Shown here in pieces: positions 17,792-28,688 of a stretch of DNA of 64,000 bases. Each line of letters opens with the position of its first letter. Position 1 is the first letter of the stretch. Position numbers and translations under genes: made by a program. Source of the DNA: Conchocele bisecta (taxonomy: Eukaryota; Mollusca; Bivalvia; Lucinida; Thyasiridae); assembly GCA_029237695.1 (NCBI GenBank), contig CM055266.1, forward strand, positions 109,075,370 through 109,139,369, read 5' to 3'. The notes beneath the pieces are model-generated. The model did not search any database, was not told the origin of the DNA, and saw nothing but the letters and a program-made list of their open reading frames with translations.

Positions 17792-20700
17792 CTATCCTAT
17801 AGGCTCGGTGTGTAACCCGTCTTCCATCACTCTCCTCTTGTCGTAGTACGCCGAGAGTCCTAATTTTTGTTGACAGTACGTCTTCATCACCCCGTTAATC
17901 ATTCGGAATCCCCTGTTCTCCGCCATATCCCTACCCTCTTCGAGAGCACTCTTATACCTTCCCCATGTCAGATCGTTAGATCTCTTCGACATCCCCTTGG
18001 CCGAGTGCTTAGATTTTCCATCACCGCTCACGTAGTAACAATTGCTACACAGAGCGATGGCTCTATCCCCTTCGAATTCCAGCTTGAACAGTCCCGGAGT
18101 TCTGTTGCTCCACACGTCCCACGCCAACCACTCGGTCTTCTCCTTATTAAACTTTCCCTTCATATTCTTTCTCAACGCCGCCGCCAGCGTCTTCTCCGAC
18201 AGCGCGAAGTATATGCTGTCGGTGTCCATCTGTATCAGTTCGAAATCTCCGCGATCCACGTACTTTTCCAAGAAATCGTAGTAGAACTCCAGCATCCGGA
18301 GCTTGGCCAACTGGTAGACCGCTATGCCACACTGAAACGGTCTGTTGATCACCACTCGAGTCTTCCTGCTCGATATCTCGTAAGCCTCCCCAATCTCCTC
18401 CAGGTCTTCGAACCACGCCGACCTCAGTGCCCGATCGACAGTCTTCTCATCCTTCGTATATGTGGTGTTCAGGTGTCTCTCTTGTGCCTCTATCAGTTTG
18501 CCACAACACGCGTTGCCAACCAGTTTGAATATCTCCGCCAACACCGCCTTGCTCTTGTCGACGTCCCCCGTCCGTCTAGCAGCGGTGACCTCTTTAACGA
18601 ACCATTGAAACGGTTTGCCGGGCGTGTAGTCTATCACCCTATGCACCGCCTTGACGATCAGACCGTGCTCCAGATACCACTTTAGCAACGGGGAGTATAT
18701 GATCATCTTCTTGGCGGACATTGCCCCCACGAGCTTTCTCTGTCCTTCGACTCTTTCCTCCCGGTCCCGGCCAGGTAGTCCTTCATGTGCTGTGGAACCT
18801 CGTCCTCATCGACTTCTCGATTAACGAACAGCGGTGACATTTCCGAGAACTTGTCTCTCAACGTTTCCGGGACCTCTATATCCAACTCCGCAAATCCGAA
18901 CCACTTTTCACTCCTGACCTTCCTCACGAAACAGTCTATATACGACTGTCTTTCCGGGTCGTCACACGTACATATCTGCTCCTCCCCGCACGGCATGTCC
19001 TTCGACAGAGTAGGTAGGTACAGAGCATTGGCATCGTACCCCAGCACCGCCTTGCACATCTTCTCCTCCCGACTCCCCACCTGACCCCTGATCGTTGACC
19101 TTCCAGCCTCGGCGTATCTGGAGAATACTATGGACGGTCCACCGACCAATCTCTGCTTCATCATCTCGTAAGTTTCAGACTTCGGTGACCACAGCTCGGG
19201 CGTGTCCGCCTTCCCATCGATCGACCCGCGGAGTAGGTACTGAAGGGAAACACCGGGTAGAGACACAGCATCCTTGAGTATGTCCACACCTCTTCCCCTG
19301 TAGAACTCCGTCATTTTAGTCAGAGCCTCCAGGAACGGTCCTACATCCAAGTCGTTGTAGTGTTGCAACCATTCCTTGAACGTCTTCATCCCCTTTTCTC
19401 GGAATACCTTCTTGCACTCTTTCCACTCGGAAAACGACAGTAGGAACTCACCCTTCAACTTCGAGTACCACTCGGGATAGTCTGGCAGCCCCGGATGGTC
19501 GAGCCTGTCCGCGCTATCGAACCACTCGTATGGAAAGTGAGACTTTACTGTTTTACACTCTTACGCCTTAACCCACCGGTCGTACGTGGTACCGGGTCCC
19601 AGATACTGGATGATGTCGAGAAATCTGAACTCCGGGGTAAACAGAAACATCGTCGTGCTGGCTCTCTTTCCGACCATCACCTTATTCACGGTGGCCGCCA
19701 ACTTCTCTACAAAGTACTGCTTGATGAGGTTCAGGTCGTACCTGCTACAGTTGAACCCCACCACCGGGACTTGGTCAATCCAAGAGATATTCTTTGCTTG
19801 CTGAGACTTCGATAACATATCTATGTCGGCCGGCAGATACTTATTCCTAATCCCCTCCCTGATTGCATTGCCTCTCATCTGCAGCTCGGTCACGAACTTC
19901 TCGACTAGCGTGTCGGGATCTCGTTCGCATATGTGTGTGATCCCTTCATGCATCGTATCCCCAACGACACCGATATAGGAACGTGCTCGACCTCGAAGGT
20001 CAGGTCTTTGGTGGGTCGCGTGGTTTTTGACTTGTCGAGATACGCCTCGAAGTCGTAGACTATCTGCTGAGGGTACAGAGTCGTCTCCTCCTCGCGTGGC
20101 GATTGTGGATAGTAGGTATTCACCTCATTCAACCACTCACACTCCCACATCACCACCAGCTCGTAACCCGCCTTCCTTATCTTGGCGTCTTGAATTTTCG
20201 TCCTCTTGTACAGCGATCTCGCGTTACCTCTCATGCAATGCCTCGGACACCCGTGCCAGTAGCATCCTGAAACTGAAACACGGTCTCGGTCTCGTGACAG
20301 TAACCGTCGACCGGATCACCGGCCACCCACCTCTCACCACCTCTCACCACCGTGACCGCAGTCGGCGTGATGTATGTGCTTTCCCACCCTCTCCTCTTCT
20401 CTGCTCAACCATTGAATCGACCTCACACTCGCTGACCCCTTAGGATAGAACGCCTTCTCGTAGGCCGACTGCGGTCTCTCTACCCTCTTACCTGGACATG
20501 TCACCACGGTCTTCCCACCCATGCAGGTGGTCGCGTGCCTGTGCATGTTACACAACTTTGTGAACCGTTGTTGACATCCGGTGCACCCGTACTCGTTCGT
20601 CATCTTGCGGAGATTCGTTATGAGGAACGAGTGACCTCCAAACATTCCTATCGTCATTGTCTTCCCCCCAACCACGTCGTAATTTGCCGGAACCTTCATG

Positions 20701-21740
20701 AGGTACCACACTCCATCGGCGGTGGGCTCGTAAACGCGAATACCCAGCTTGAAATGCTCTTCGACCTTCTTAATATCGTCCAGGGGAATTCCCTGGCTAC
20801 CCGGTCCGTTATCATGCCCGAGATATTCGCGAGCCAGAGCTCGTGCCTTCTCACAACAGCGGTCTGGTCTCCCTCCACGTTGGATGGCTATGCACCTAAA
20901 CAGACACAAGTAGTCGTCGTACGTGTCGACGGAATACATTCCCTTTTTCTGTCTTAACCAGTCTGGGAGTTTTCCCGCTCCCATGAGAAGTTGTTGCGCG
21001 TCGATGATCATCTTCACCTCGACCGATATCCAACGAACGAAGGTCCATTTTGTGTTTGGTTTATATCGACTTTGTCGATGTCCATTCGACCTTTCTCTCT
21101 ATCGGATATCCAACTCTCGGCTTTGGCGATCTCGTTTATCCACGGACTGCCTTTGATTGTTTGTGATAGATCATAGTAGCGTCGGTCTCTATGTTCCTAA
21201 TACGATACGAGCACGAATACCTCAGATAACATGCCGTGGTCATCTCTGGGCGAATTTTATTCATTATGCGATTAGCGATCTCCCCGTCTACCCCCCTCTC
21301 GAAAGTCCATTCTATCTTCCTCCTACCCCTATCAACAGTTTCCCTAACTTCGGCTTCTTCGGCGAGAATCCTGGGACCCTCCTCCACCAAAGCTCTGGCG
21401 ATATCTCTCCTCTTCTTGTGAGGTCCCCCACCAACCCTTGATAAATCTTATTGTAGTACGCCTTGCATAGGGGTTTTCTACGTGCGCTGGAATCTTATTT
21501 TACACGCTGCGCGTAAGCGGTGGCGCGCAGACTGGCCGTCGTGTCGTTCTCCAATTTCTCGGAGCGTTTTTCGGGGTCGGCGGGCAGTCGTCCGCTCGAA
21601 ACCGCACGCCGCAGCCTCTCCTCGTAGACGACGGCTCGCGCGTCACTTATCCTATCTGCTATATCTTTCTTGAGTCTCAAACCTCTTAGGGAAATTCCCC
21701 AACTCTTAGCTTGCTCTCTCATTTGCTTTATGGTAGGCAT
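17792..21740 (-). pseudogene. POLB: Protein-primed DNA polymerase B with OTU-like N-terminus, broken
   Basis: Start taken at the ATG at 21740 (MPTIKQMREQAKSWGI), a SAP-like helix pair. Then, by position on the minus strand: OTU-like domain (DDYLCLFRCIAI with the catalytic-type Asp and Cys at about 20920-20880; GGHSFLI with His at about 20630), a C2H2-like finger (CTGCQQRF...HRHATTC, about 20585-20515), exonuclease motifs (YDFEAYLD about 20060; GFNCSRYDLN about 19745), palm motif A (GYDANALYLP about 19035-19005), motif B (KLVGNACCGK about 18530) and motif C (MDTDSIYF about 18225). At least five frameshifts break about 1,300 codons. It would replicate the linear genome from a protein primer. 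Confidence 0.9.
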
Positions 21741-22040
21741 TATACTGAGTATAACCAATAGATTGTTATCTTCAATAGGGTGTAAGTTTATATTTATTCG
21801 CAATAAATATATGACAGATTGTTGTAATATACTTAGTATAACTTATGGATAACTTGTCTTTAATAGGGTGTCAGTTTATATTTGTGACAGATTGCTGTAA
21901 AATACTGAGTATAACTTATGGATTTCTTATCTTTAATAGGGTGTCAGTTGTTATTTTATTCGTAATAAAAGTATGACAGATTGTTGTATATATATACTGA
22001 GTATAACATATGGATTTTTATCTCTAATAGGGTGTATCTT
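21741..22040. repeat. Subterminal tandem repeats, right end of copy 1
   Basis: Three and a half units of about 75-95 bp, each with ctgagtataac(tta)tggat, ttatctttaatagggtgtcag and tatgacagattgttgtaat (units start near 21743, 21830, 21904 and 21998). The last unit is part of the right TIR; the left TIR holds only one. They lie just upstream of the polymerase start, so they could be its promoter or an origin-proximal binding array. Confidence 0.75.
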
Positions 22041-22175
22041 CTCATGTCATAAATATATGGTCTCGCGGTAGTAGTATATAAGAGTCACACATGATACCAT
22101 CATGCTGTGGAAGGTGCCGCGCGTAGCCGGTATCTTCCAGAGGTGATGGTATCATTGTGACTCTTATATACTATT
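21987..22175. repeat. Right terminal inverted repeat of Polinton copy 1
   Basis: Reverse complement of the left TIR with only a few differences. The outer part (22069-22173) is again a self-complementary hairpin sequence. The outermost bases differ slightly from the left end (aatagtatat against gtagtatat). Confidence 0.95.
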
Positions 22176-22181
22176 TGTTTA
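22176..22181. repeat. Target site duplication of Polinton copy 1 (right)
   Basis: TGTTTA, identical to 4749-4754. It is followed by 10 bp of LINE sequence before the Tc1-like insertion. Confidence 0.9.
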
Positions 22182-22193
22182 GTGTTTGAAATA

Positions 22194-23720
22194 TACTGAG
22201 CAAAACTAGAAACGTCCCTCCATGTTTAAGGAAAGATTCATCAAAAACCAAAAGGGTTACTTTTAAAAATCAAAATGGAAAAACAAGTTCATTCATTTCT
22301 GTATCAAAGCCAATAAATTGCATTTGGATATCGTGTTAAATATTCGAGAGATAACCGGCCAAGGGCGGTAGGGGTCAAAATCAAAAATCACAAAAACTCA
22401 GAAATGTGTTACTTAATGTTTAGAGATGGAATTTCAATAAGTAATGTGGCAAATTCAGTAAATCTCGTTAGTACCGAGTGTGGCCACCATTTGCATGAAT
22501 GCATGCAATGATCCTACGCCACATCGACGTGACGTAACGCAATACCAGTGCGTTTGGGCAAATTCCTCCATTCCCGTTGTAACGCCCGTGTAAGATCGCG
22601 AACATTGTCAATCTGATGGTTAGCTCGTGCTTTGCGGCCCAGCTCATCCCATATGTGCTCAATGGGATTGAGATCCGGGGAGACCGCGGGCCATGGCATG
22701 ACGTCGACGTTGTTTTGCTGTAAGTATTGAGTGGTGACCCTGGCTACGTGAGGGCGGGCATTGTCGTGCATCAATGTCACACCAGGACCATGCTGACGGA
22801 TAAATGGTAAGGCATGTGCATTTAGCACATCTGCAACATAACGTTGTGCATTGATGTTGCCCTGTACAACAACCAAATCTGTCTTCCGGTTTCCCATGAT
22901 CCCACCCCAGACCATTACGCTCCCTCCCCCAAACCTGTTCTTCTCAACAATGCAACAATCGGTGAATCTTTCATTTTTACGCCTGTATACCCGTAATCTT
23001 CCGTCAGCATGACTAACTGTGAACCGAGATTCATCGGTGAACAAAACTCGGTTCCAGTCAGCCCTTCTCCAGTTCAGATGACGTCGCGCCCATAACAGTC
23101 TGGCAGCACGGTGACATTGGGTCTTATTCTGACCAGTGTACGGGCGGCGTGCCCGGATTGGTTGGGTGTTACGACGTAACCGGTTGCGAATGGTCTGCCC
23201 TGAGACACCGTATCGCCTAGCAGTGACTGTGGCTGCCAATCGACGTTGACGTAAGTGCGTCAACGTAATGTAACGATCGGCTCTAGCCGTCGTTACACGA
23301 GGCCTACCAGGTCGCTGCCGGTCGTGAACAGCCCCAGTCTGCTGGTACCGGGCTGCAAGACGATCAATCGTCTTCCGACAGCAACCAAACCGAGGCGCGA
23401 CCGCCCTGGCGGCCATCCCACCCGCAAGCATCCCAATTGCCTGATTTCGCTCGTTTTCGGAAAGCCGTGGCATATCGAAAACAGTGAAAAATTAAAAAAG
23501 TTTACCTTATCGATGACAAGTATAGCGTGCACGTGCAAAAAGTGGAAATCAACGTTCCGGTCACTGGCCGCTATGTAAACCGTGTGTATCGGCTAAACTC
23601 TACACGATCGTATTCTGAACATCGCCACGGTTTAAAATACATGTACTTTGAACATGTGGTACATACATAGACAGAGCTACACCGGCTATAAAACAGGGAC
23701 GTTTCTAGTTTTGTTGAGTA
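22194..23720 (-). mobile_element. Tc1/mariner-like transposon, copy A
   Basis: 1,527 bp flanked by TA (22192-22193 and 23721-23722). Ends are inverted: tactgagcaaaactagaaac on the left and gtttctagttttgttgagta on the right. It sits in the LINE reverse transcriptase region; taking it out restores the LINE frame. A related copy B lies at 30108-31688 in the opposite orientation. Confidence 0.95.
22514..23473 (-). CDS. Tc1/mariner transposase, 319 aa, altered C-terminus
   Basis: Starts MPRLSENERNQAIGM. N-terminal helix-turn-helix pair (ARAVAPRFGCCRKTIDRL, then the GRPR hook and GVSGQTIRNRL), then the DDE catalytic core: LFTDESRF (first Asp), LMHDNARPHVA (second Asp) and PDLNPIEHIWDELGR (Glu). 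Compared with copy B an extra base near 22552 shifts the last residues, so the usual RRRIIACIHANGG end is missing. The enzyme cuts and pastes at TA sites. Nearly full length and otherwise open; activity is uncertain. Confidence 0.9.
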   Translation of the reverse strand: MPRLSENERNQAIGMLAGGMAARAVAPRFGCCRKTIDRLAARYQQTGAVHDRQRPGRPRVTTARADRYITLTHLRQRRLAATVTARRYGVSGQTIRNRLRRNTQPIRARRPYTGQNKTQCHRAARLLWARRHLNWRRADWNRVLFTDESRFTVSHADGRLRVYRRKNERFTDCCIVEKNRFGGGSVMVWGGIMGNRKTDLVVVQGNINAQRYVADVLNAHALPFIRQHGPGVTLMHDNARPHVARVTTQYLQQNNVDVMPWPAVSPDLNPIEHIWDELGRKARANHQIDNVRDLTRALQREWRNLPKRTGIALRHVDVA

Positions 23721-23722
23721 TA

Positions 23723-24650
23723 TATTCGTTAAGTATAGTATCGCGAGAACAAGCCTTGTTGTTTGACAGTTTGGAAATCGCTGAGAGTATCTCATTTGCT
23801 GATATAGGCGTGTTAATATCTTCATTATTCGGTAAATTTATATCTGCTGCAGCATCAATAATATGTTGTTCATTAATATGATCAATGGCATTCATGTCTT
23901 TAAAGTAGTTATAAAATTGATTAACATGAATGCAAGTGATATGTTCGGTGTTTTGGACGCCGTTTAAAAGGTTCCAAAAGTCTTTAGGTCTTGACTTTTG
24001 CATTTGTCGTATTCGTGCACCGTATTTATGTTTATAGTTGTTCGCATGCAATTTTTTCTTATATAATTTACTCGCACGATGTAAAATCGTTTTATTGTGT
24101 GCCATTTTATGAAAATGATATGAATTTTTAGCCTGCATAAAACGTCTCCTATTTATACTACACTCATTTCCAAACCACGGTCTGTTTATGTTATTTTTAC
24201 GACGCACCGGGCCGTGACGCGCCTGGCCAAACGTTCTGTATGCTGTCTGTGTAAACTAATGACCTATACGCGACACGAAATTATCAAACGATGATTGGTC
24301 GACCGTAGCGCTGCCCGTGCTGTCTGGTGCAGCCTGGTCGTGTGTACTACGAGAGCGTTCATTTACTAATATTGTGTCTAGTTCCATGTGTAAACTCTGG
24401 ATTACATGTTCATCGATATTATTTACAAATTCGTGGATTTTATTAGGATTCCAATTTCGCAATATGTGTTCCGGCATACCGTTGTGTGCTAAAGTTGGAT
24501 TACTCGAGATATTGAAATCAAATGAAATAGCACAATGTACGTCTGAAAGTAGAGGATTAAATTCATATACTGTGAACTCGGTTGTCGAGATAAGCAATAA
24601 TGAGGTGAGTAGAGCATAATCTATTAGACTCGATTCATGTTCCGCGTCTT
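23723..24650 (-). pseudogene. LINE 5' part: endonuclease end, linker and RT start
   Basis: Minus-strand frames 24597-24256 (LLSDVHCAISFDF, the conserved SDH-type end of the apurinic-like endonuclease) and 24207-23723 (RPWFGNECSINRRRF linker, then ISKLSNNKACSRDTILNEY, the start of the RT). A frameshift near 24230 separates them. The coding frame then jumps over the Tc1 and Polinton insertions to 4748. The 5' end of the LINE is not clear; recognisable coding stops at about 24.65 kb, so it is probably 5'-truncated. Confidence 0.8.
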
Positions 24651-25205
24651 CCCAGTATACAGTTTATAAAGTATGATTCGAGTCTGAGCTAGATTAAAGT
24701 CCAAATACTTGAAGGCAGAGCCTCAGAGGTAGATGATCGCCCCGTGATAATTCCATCTCGAACATATGAGACACGCCATGTACTTCTGTAACTTCGGACA
24801 TCTGCATATTTCATGAAATACGTTTACACAATTTACAATAATTTTCAGAAATGAAGTCAAAAGTTGACAACATTTTCAGATAATTCCGCATGTACACTGA
24901 ACATATTATCAACTTCTGACGCCATTTACGCAGATGTCCGAACATGCTGTTTTGGTTTGCGCTACCTTTGCCAGAAAACCAATGTTTGTGGTGTCTTGGT
25001 GTTTCCCCGTTTTATGTTCACTGCGCATTTTCTCAGTGATACAAGAAGGGTAAAACGTTAAACCGTTTTTATGCCACTGCAGAAAACGGAAAACGGTTTG
25101 AACTCGTTAAAAAAACGAGAAACCCCGTTTACAAACGGAAATACAGTGATTGTATTGGCTAAAAGGAAAACCGGAAACGCGCGTTTGGACCACATTTGGG
25201 CCAAG
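24651..25205. other. Intron DNA, no feature recognised
   Basis: Part of the long MEST-like intron 2, between the LINE and a MITE. Reading frames here are short and show no family signature. Confidence 0.5.
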
Positions 25206-25432
25206 TTCACTTCAGGGGGCCGTTTCACTAAACCTCGTACGACTAAAATGTTCGTAAGTGCAACATTATGATAGTCTGTAACTTTCACATTAACAGTGTT
25301 TTCTTGTAAACAATTACTGGATGTACATGTATTGAGCATAAATGTAAGTCCATCAATTAAAATTTCCAGACGATCCTAATTTTGCACTTACGAACACTTT
25401 AGTCGTACGAAGTTCAGTGAAACGGCCCCCAG
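25206..25432. mobile_element. MITE with about 50-bp TIRs (gggggccgtttcact)
   Basis: gggggccgtttcactaaacc followed by tcgtacgactaaaatgttcgtaag (25215-25260) is inverted at about 25378-25432. A partial third copy lies at 26417-26467. It has no coding capacity and lies just after exon 2 of the MEST-like gene (minus-strand sense). Confidence 0.75.
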
Positions 25433-25511
25433 GCTTCCAATGTGAACACAAATGGAAACGTGGCTGTAGCAGTAGACATATAACATGGGAAATAAAACAA
25501 TATTTACTTAC

Positions 25512-25591
25512 CTTTTCCCAATCATAACTCGAGGTTGGGAAGCCATGGAGACACACCAGCGTGCTGTTGTCTGTTCTCGTTCCGTCTTCAA
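25512..25591 (-). CDS. MEST: MEST-like alpha/beta hydrolase, coding exon 2
   Basis: An 80-nt exon preceded by AG (ct at 25592-25593) and followed by the donor gtaagt (25511-25506). It encodes DGTRTDNSTLVCLHGFPTSS then YDWEK; the HGFPTSSYDW block is the oxyanion-hole signature of MEST. It begins in phase 2 (completing a codon from exon 1) and ends on a codon boundary, fitting exon 3 at 2153-2076 after a 23.4-kb intron. The host enzyme is an ER/membrane-associated hydrolase of poorly known substrate. Confidence 0.9.
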
Positions 25592-25691
25592 CTGAAACAT
25601 ATTGCTCACAGCTAGGATGCCAAACCGAAACCATAAATAAAACATTGGTCCCAGCTAAATACACGACGTGTGTTACAATACATTTAATATA

Positions 25692-25693
25692 AG

Positions 25694-25728
<35 letters not shown>
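25692..25728. repeat. (TAA)n microsatellite in MEST-like intron 1
   Basis: About twelve ATA/TAA triplets, directly beside the left TIR of the next MITE. Confidence 0.9.
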
Positions 25729-25730
<2 letters not shown>

Positions 25731-25991
25731 TTCAGAGCTCCAGATAAGGTGCGTATTGGCGTATTTTACGCACTAATTTGAGCAGAATACGTATTTATTA
25801 TCAAAAATGGGAGTACAAAATACTCACGGTAATGCGAAAATACGCATTGATTTTCAAATTGAGTAGTGAAAATACTGTAATAAACTTGAAGTTGAAAATT
25901 TACTATACATTTGTAAAAGTAAACTACGCATTGCAGTTGAAATATTGGGATATAATACTCTTTAGATACAAAACTTATCTGGAGCTCTGAA
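25731..25991. mobile_element. MITE with perfect 18-bp TIRs in intron 1
   Basis: ttcagagctccagataag (25731-25748) is repeated inverted at 25974-25991. The 261-bp element is AT-rich with no transposase and sits in the 574-bp intron 1 of the MEST-like gene, next to the (TAA)n tract. Confidence 0.85.
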
Positions 25992-26165
25992 TAAGAATAA
26001 TTCAAATATGGACTGTAAATCGCCAACTCTATGGCAAAACGCAGCCCCAACCTCCTTGAAAATTAGAAACATATTCAATATAATTCGGAGTATGATTGTC
26101 TATTTCAGAAAAAGGGCATATGATAACATAAACTCATCGTACGATTTCTCAATTCAAATACTTAC

Positions 26166-26310
26166 CAATATAAAATATGTCATAGCCGTTGTGGTTGAAG
26201 AAATGACCTCTTTGCAGCCATCGAATGACGCGGTTAGACAGCTCGGGCGGTGGGTAATTTATATAGATAACCTTCAACGCGGCCAGCATGAACACGTTTA
26301 GCCAGTTCAT
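26166..26310 (-). CDS. MEST: MEST-like alpha/beta hydrolase, first coding exon
   Basis: Starts at the ATG at 26310 (MNWLNVFMLAALKVIYI, a signal-anchor/TM helix), continues through YPPPELSNRVIRWLQRGHFF to GYDIFYI and a splice donor g|gtaagt at 26166/26165. The Pro-Pro-Pro-x-Leu-Ser motif after the membrane helix and the FF...GYDIFY strand are as in MEST. The codon split at the end (phase 1) is completed by exon 2. The 5' UTR and promoter should lie just to the right, near 26.3-26.6 kb. Confidence 0.85.
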
Positions 26311-26796
26311 TGTCCCGTCTAAACAGAAATACCCCTGGTCAATAAATGCTCAATAAATGTAAATCCAATAATTGTTTACAAGAAAACTTTGTTAATGTAA
26401 AATTAAAGACTTCATAAGTTCGCAGTTACGAATATATTAGTCGTACGAAGTTTAGTGAAACTGGCCCCTGTTAACAATCGGATATTCGTATAACCCGAAT
26501 TTTCCGCCGTCTGCAACGCTAAAGGCGACTTCCAGTAAGTCTCCCTGCGTTACAGACAGAAAATTAGGGTACGGTAAAAATGTGATATTTTAGGCGGAAA
26601 CATTTACATACTCTTTCTTTTTTCTTAAGCGTATGAGTAAGTGAACCTATTTTTTATTGAGTTTAGATCCAGTGTAGACATGTTCTCGTCAAAAGTATGT
26701 TCTGCAACGTTCATATGAAAAAGGAAAGTAGCAGAGATTGATCAAATATGGAGTATTTGTTTAAGTTACATAGTACGGAGGCAGGGGCCGTATAAT
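26311..26796. other. Presumed 5' flank of the MEST-like gene
   Basis: Contains the 5' UTR/promoter side of the gene by position. The only repeat seen is a fragment of the gggggccgtttcact MITE end at 26417-26467. No TATA element stands out. Confidence 0.4.
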
Positions 26797-27117
26797 TCTT
26801 TTTTTTTATTAATTCGTTCCCACGAAATAACAATTCGTTCCCTCGATTTAACAATTCATTCCCACGAAATAACAATTCGTTCCCACGGGAACGAATTGTT
26901 AATTCGTGGGAACGAATTGTTATATTGTGGGAACGAATTGTTAATTGTGGGAACGAATTGTTAATTCGGGGGAACGAATTGTTAAATTGAGGGAACACAT
27001 TGTCATTTTGTGGGAACGAATTGTTAATTCGAGGGAACGAATTGTTATATCGTGGGAACGAATTGTTAATTAGAGGGAACGAATTGTTATTTCGTGGGAA
27101 CGAATTAATAAAAAAAA
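26797..27117. repeat. Inverted (foldback) minisatellite of about 20-bp units
   Basis: Units of aacaattcgttcccacgaaat run in one direction from about 26812 to 26887; the complementary unit gggaacgaattgttaattcg runs from about 26888 to 27107. Both flanks (ttttttttattaattcg and cgaattaataaaaaaaa) are also complementary, so the block can fold as a whole. The repeat creates long but meaningless frames. Confidence 0.85.
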
Positions 27118-27252
27118 TCCATGTCCACTGCGGAGCTCGTAACATATTTAACTATCTAACTATTCAATGTAGTCTAACCTACTACGTATAAGTGGTATGC
27201 GTGTTCTAAATAGTGTATGTTCTAAAAATATCATAATTGCCGAGTTATACGG
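27118..27252. other. Short spacer, nothing recognised
   Basis: Unremarkable AT-rich sequence between two repeats. Confidence 0.4.
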
Positions 27253-27290
27253 CTAAATACATGGTACCGTAATTTGGGGTGAATAGGGAC

Positions 27291-28688
27291 ATTCTGTTAA
27301 GTTTTTCTATTGTGGCACATTCAACTATGTGTCTATTTAAACAATTCCAACATCAAAAGTTGGCCAATGATACATAGTATTGGAGCACATATATTTTGTT
27401 TTCGAATTTTATGTTTTAGACCAATTTGTACATAGGGTATGTTTATGTATTGGCATCGCCTCCGACAGTTAGCCACGCCCCAGACCCCCCTCGATGCGAT
27501 GGTAGGTAGTGATATCTTGGAGTAACCATAACAACAAAATGCATTGTGTTACTCAACGTTTAACTGTCATACGCAACCGCTAATTGAAAATAATATTATG
27601 AAAAAATACTTACACTGCACAATATCACCAACGGATGTTCTACGTACAAAAATATATCGGATTATTTTGTTGCGCGTGATTTGCCCCCATTTGCGGCACA
27701 AATCGTGCGGTCATCGCTAAATTTAGTAACAGAGTTAACTCCCCTCCGAATACTCTCCGAAACAAGCGACGCGTTTAACACGCAAACTACATCAAGTTTG
27801 ACCATCCGACAGCCTATTTTTAAACTCACCCGACACCTGTGCGAAACAAAACTCGCACGTGTAGGTCTAACTGATGTTTAATCCTCATTCTCTCTCTCTA
27901 TCGATGGATTTACAGCGGATTTTAGTGACATTCCCGAATTCGGCCTGATTGACATTTGTCTATGGTGGCCAATACACGCCAACATGAGTGTCAATTCTAC
28001 GTTCAGGGAAGGGGGTCAATAAGTCAGTATTTAAGGTGATAACTTACAGTCAGGGAACAAATTAATGACAGTATAACACATCCAGCGTATATTAATACCC
28101 ATATTAATGCAAGTACTGAAATACGACAAACAAAAATCTAACAAGTTTGGGCATCCATACAGTGAAAATTTTGTCAGCGGTTTCCCCAATGACGTCATTT
28201 GTATGTTCCTCGATCCGGGGCCAACTATTTCATTCACAAAACAGAAGTAAACTTGGCGATGTACCGATAAGGCATTTTCAGGCGCGACACCGCTTCCGTG
28301 GCGGAATTATTGTAACTATTGCTCTTCAATCAGTTTTCAATATATCTATAATGATCATAGATATCTGGAATCTGTATACTTGAATTGATGATGTCTTGTA
28401 TATGTGTTACCGTATCTTTCTGATATTGCTATGCATAATCTGTAATGTTGTTGAATGTTTTGGTACATACTGTAGCAGTGCATACTGTACTTCAAGTTGT
28501 GCCATATCAATAGTTTACCCCTTAACCATTAAAATGCTGAACAATAAAATTGCCGTCTGCTCATTTTGTATATTTTAATCTCTTTAACAACCTGTTTTGG
28601 CAGCGCAGTAGAATCGTCTCAGTATGTTTTTGAGGAGAACATATAAAAATATTTAAAACAGCAGACGACAATTGTCGTTTCCCGCGCT
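27291..28688. other. Interior of hAT-like element, no gene recognised
   Basis: Only short frames without family signatures. Confidence 0.45.

Larger units (their letters stand above)
4755..22175. mobile_element. Maverick/Polinton element, copy 1 (complete ends)
   Basis: A 17,421-bp element with 188-bp terminal inverted repeats, a 6-bp target duplication and the Polinton hallmark genes: protein-primed DNA polymerase B, retroviral-type integrase, double jelly-roll major capsid protein and A32/FtsK-like ATPase, plus a penton-like protein, a fibre and about ten small genes. It is inserted in the RT domain of a LINE in intron 2 of the MEST-like gene. Polymerase, integrase, capsid, ATPase, fibre and penton genes all carry frameshifts or deletions, so the copy is defective. 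No adenovirus-type maturation protease was found. Confidence 0.95.

Noticed and set aside
17867..18685. A 272-codon plus-strand frame
   Set aside because: Antisense of the conserved polymerase palm region; no family signature.
26711..27145. A 144-codon minus-strand frame with NNSFP repeats
   Set aside because: It is translation of the 20-bp foldback minisatellite.
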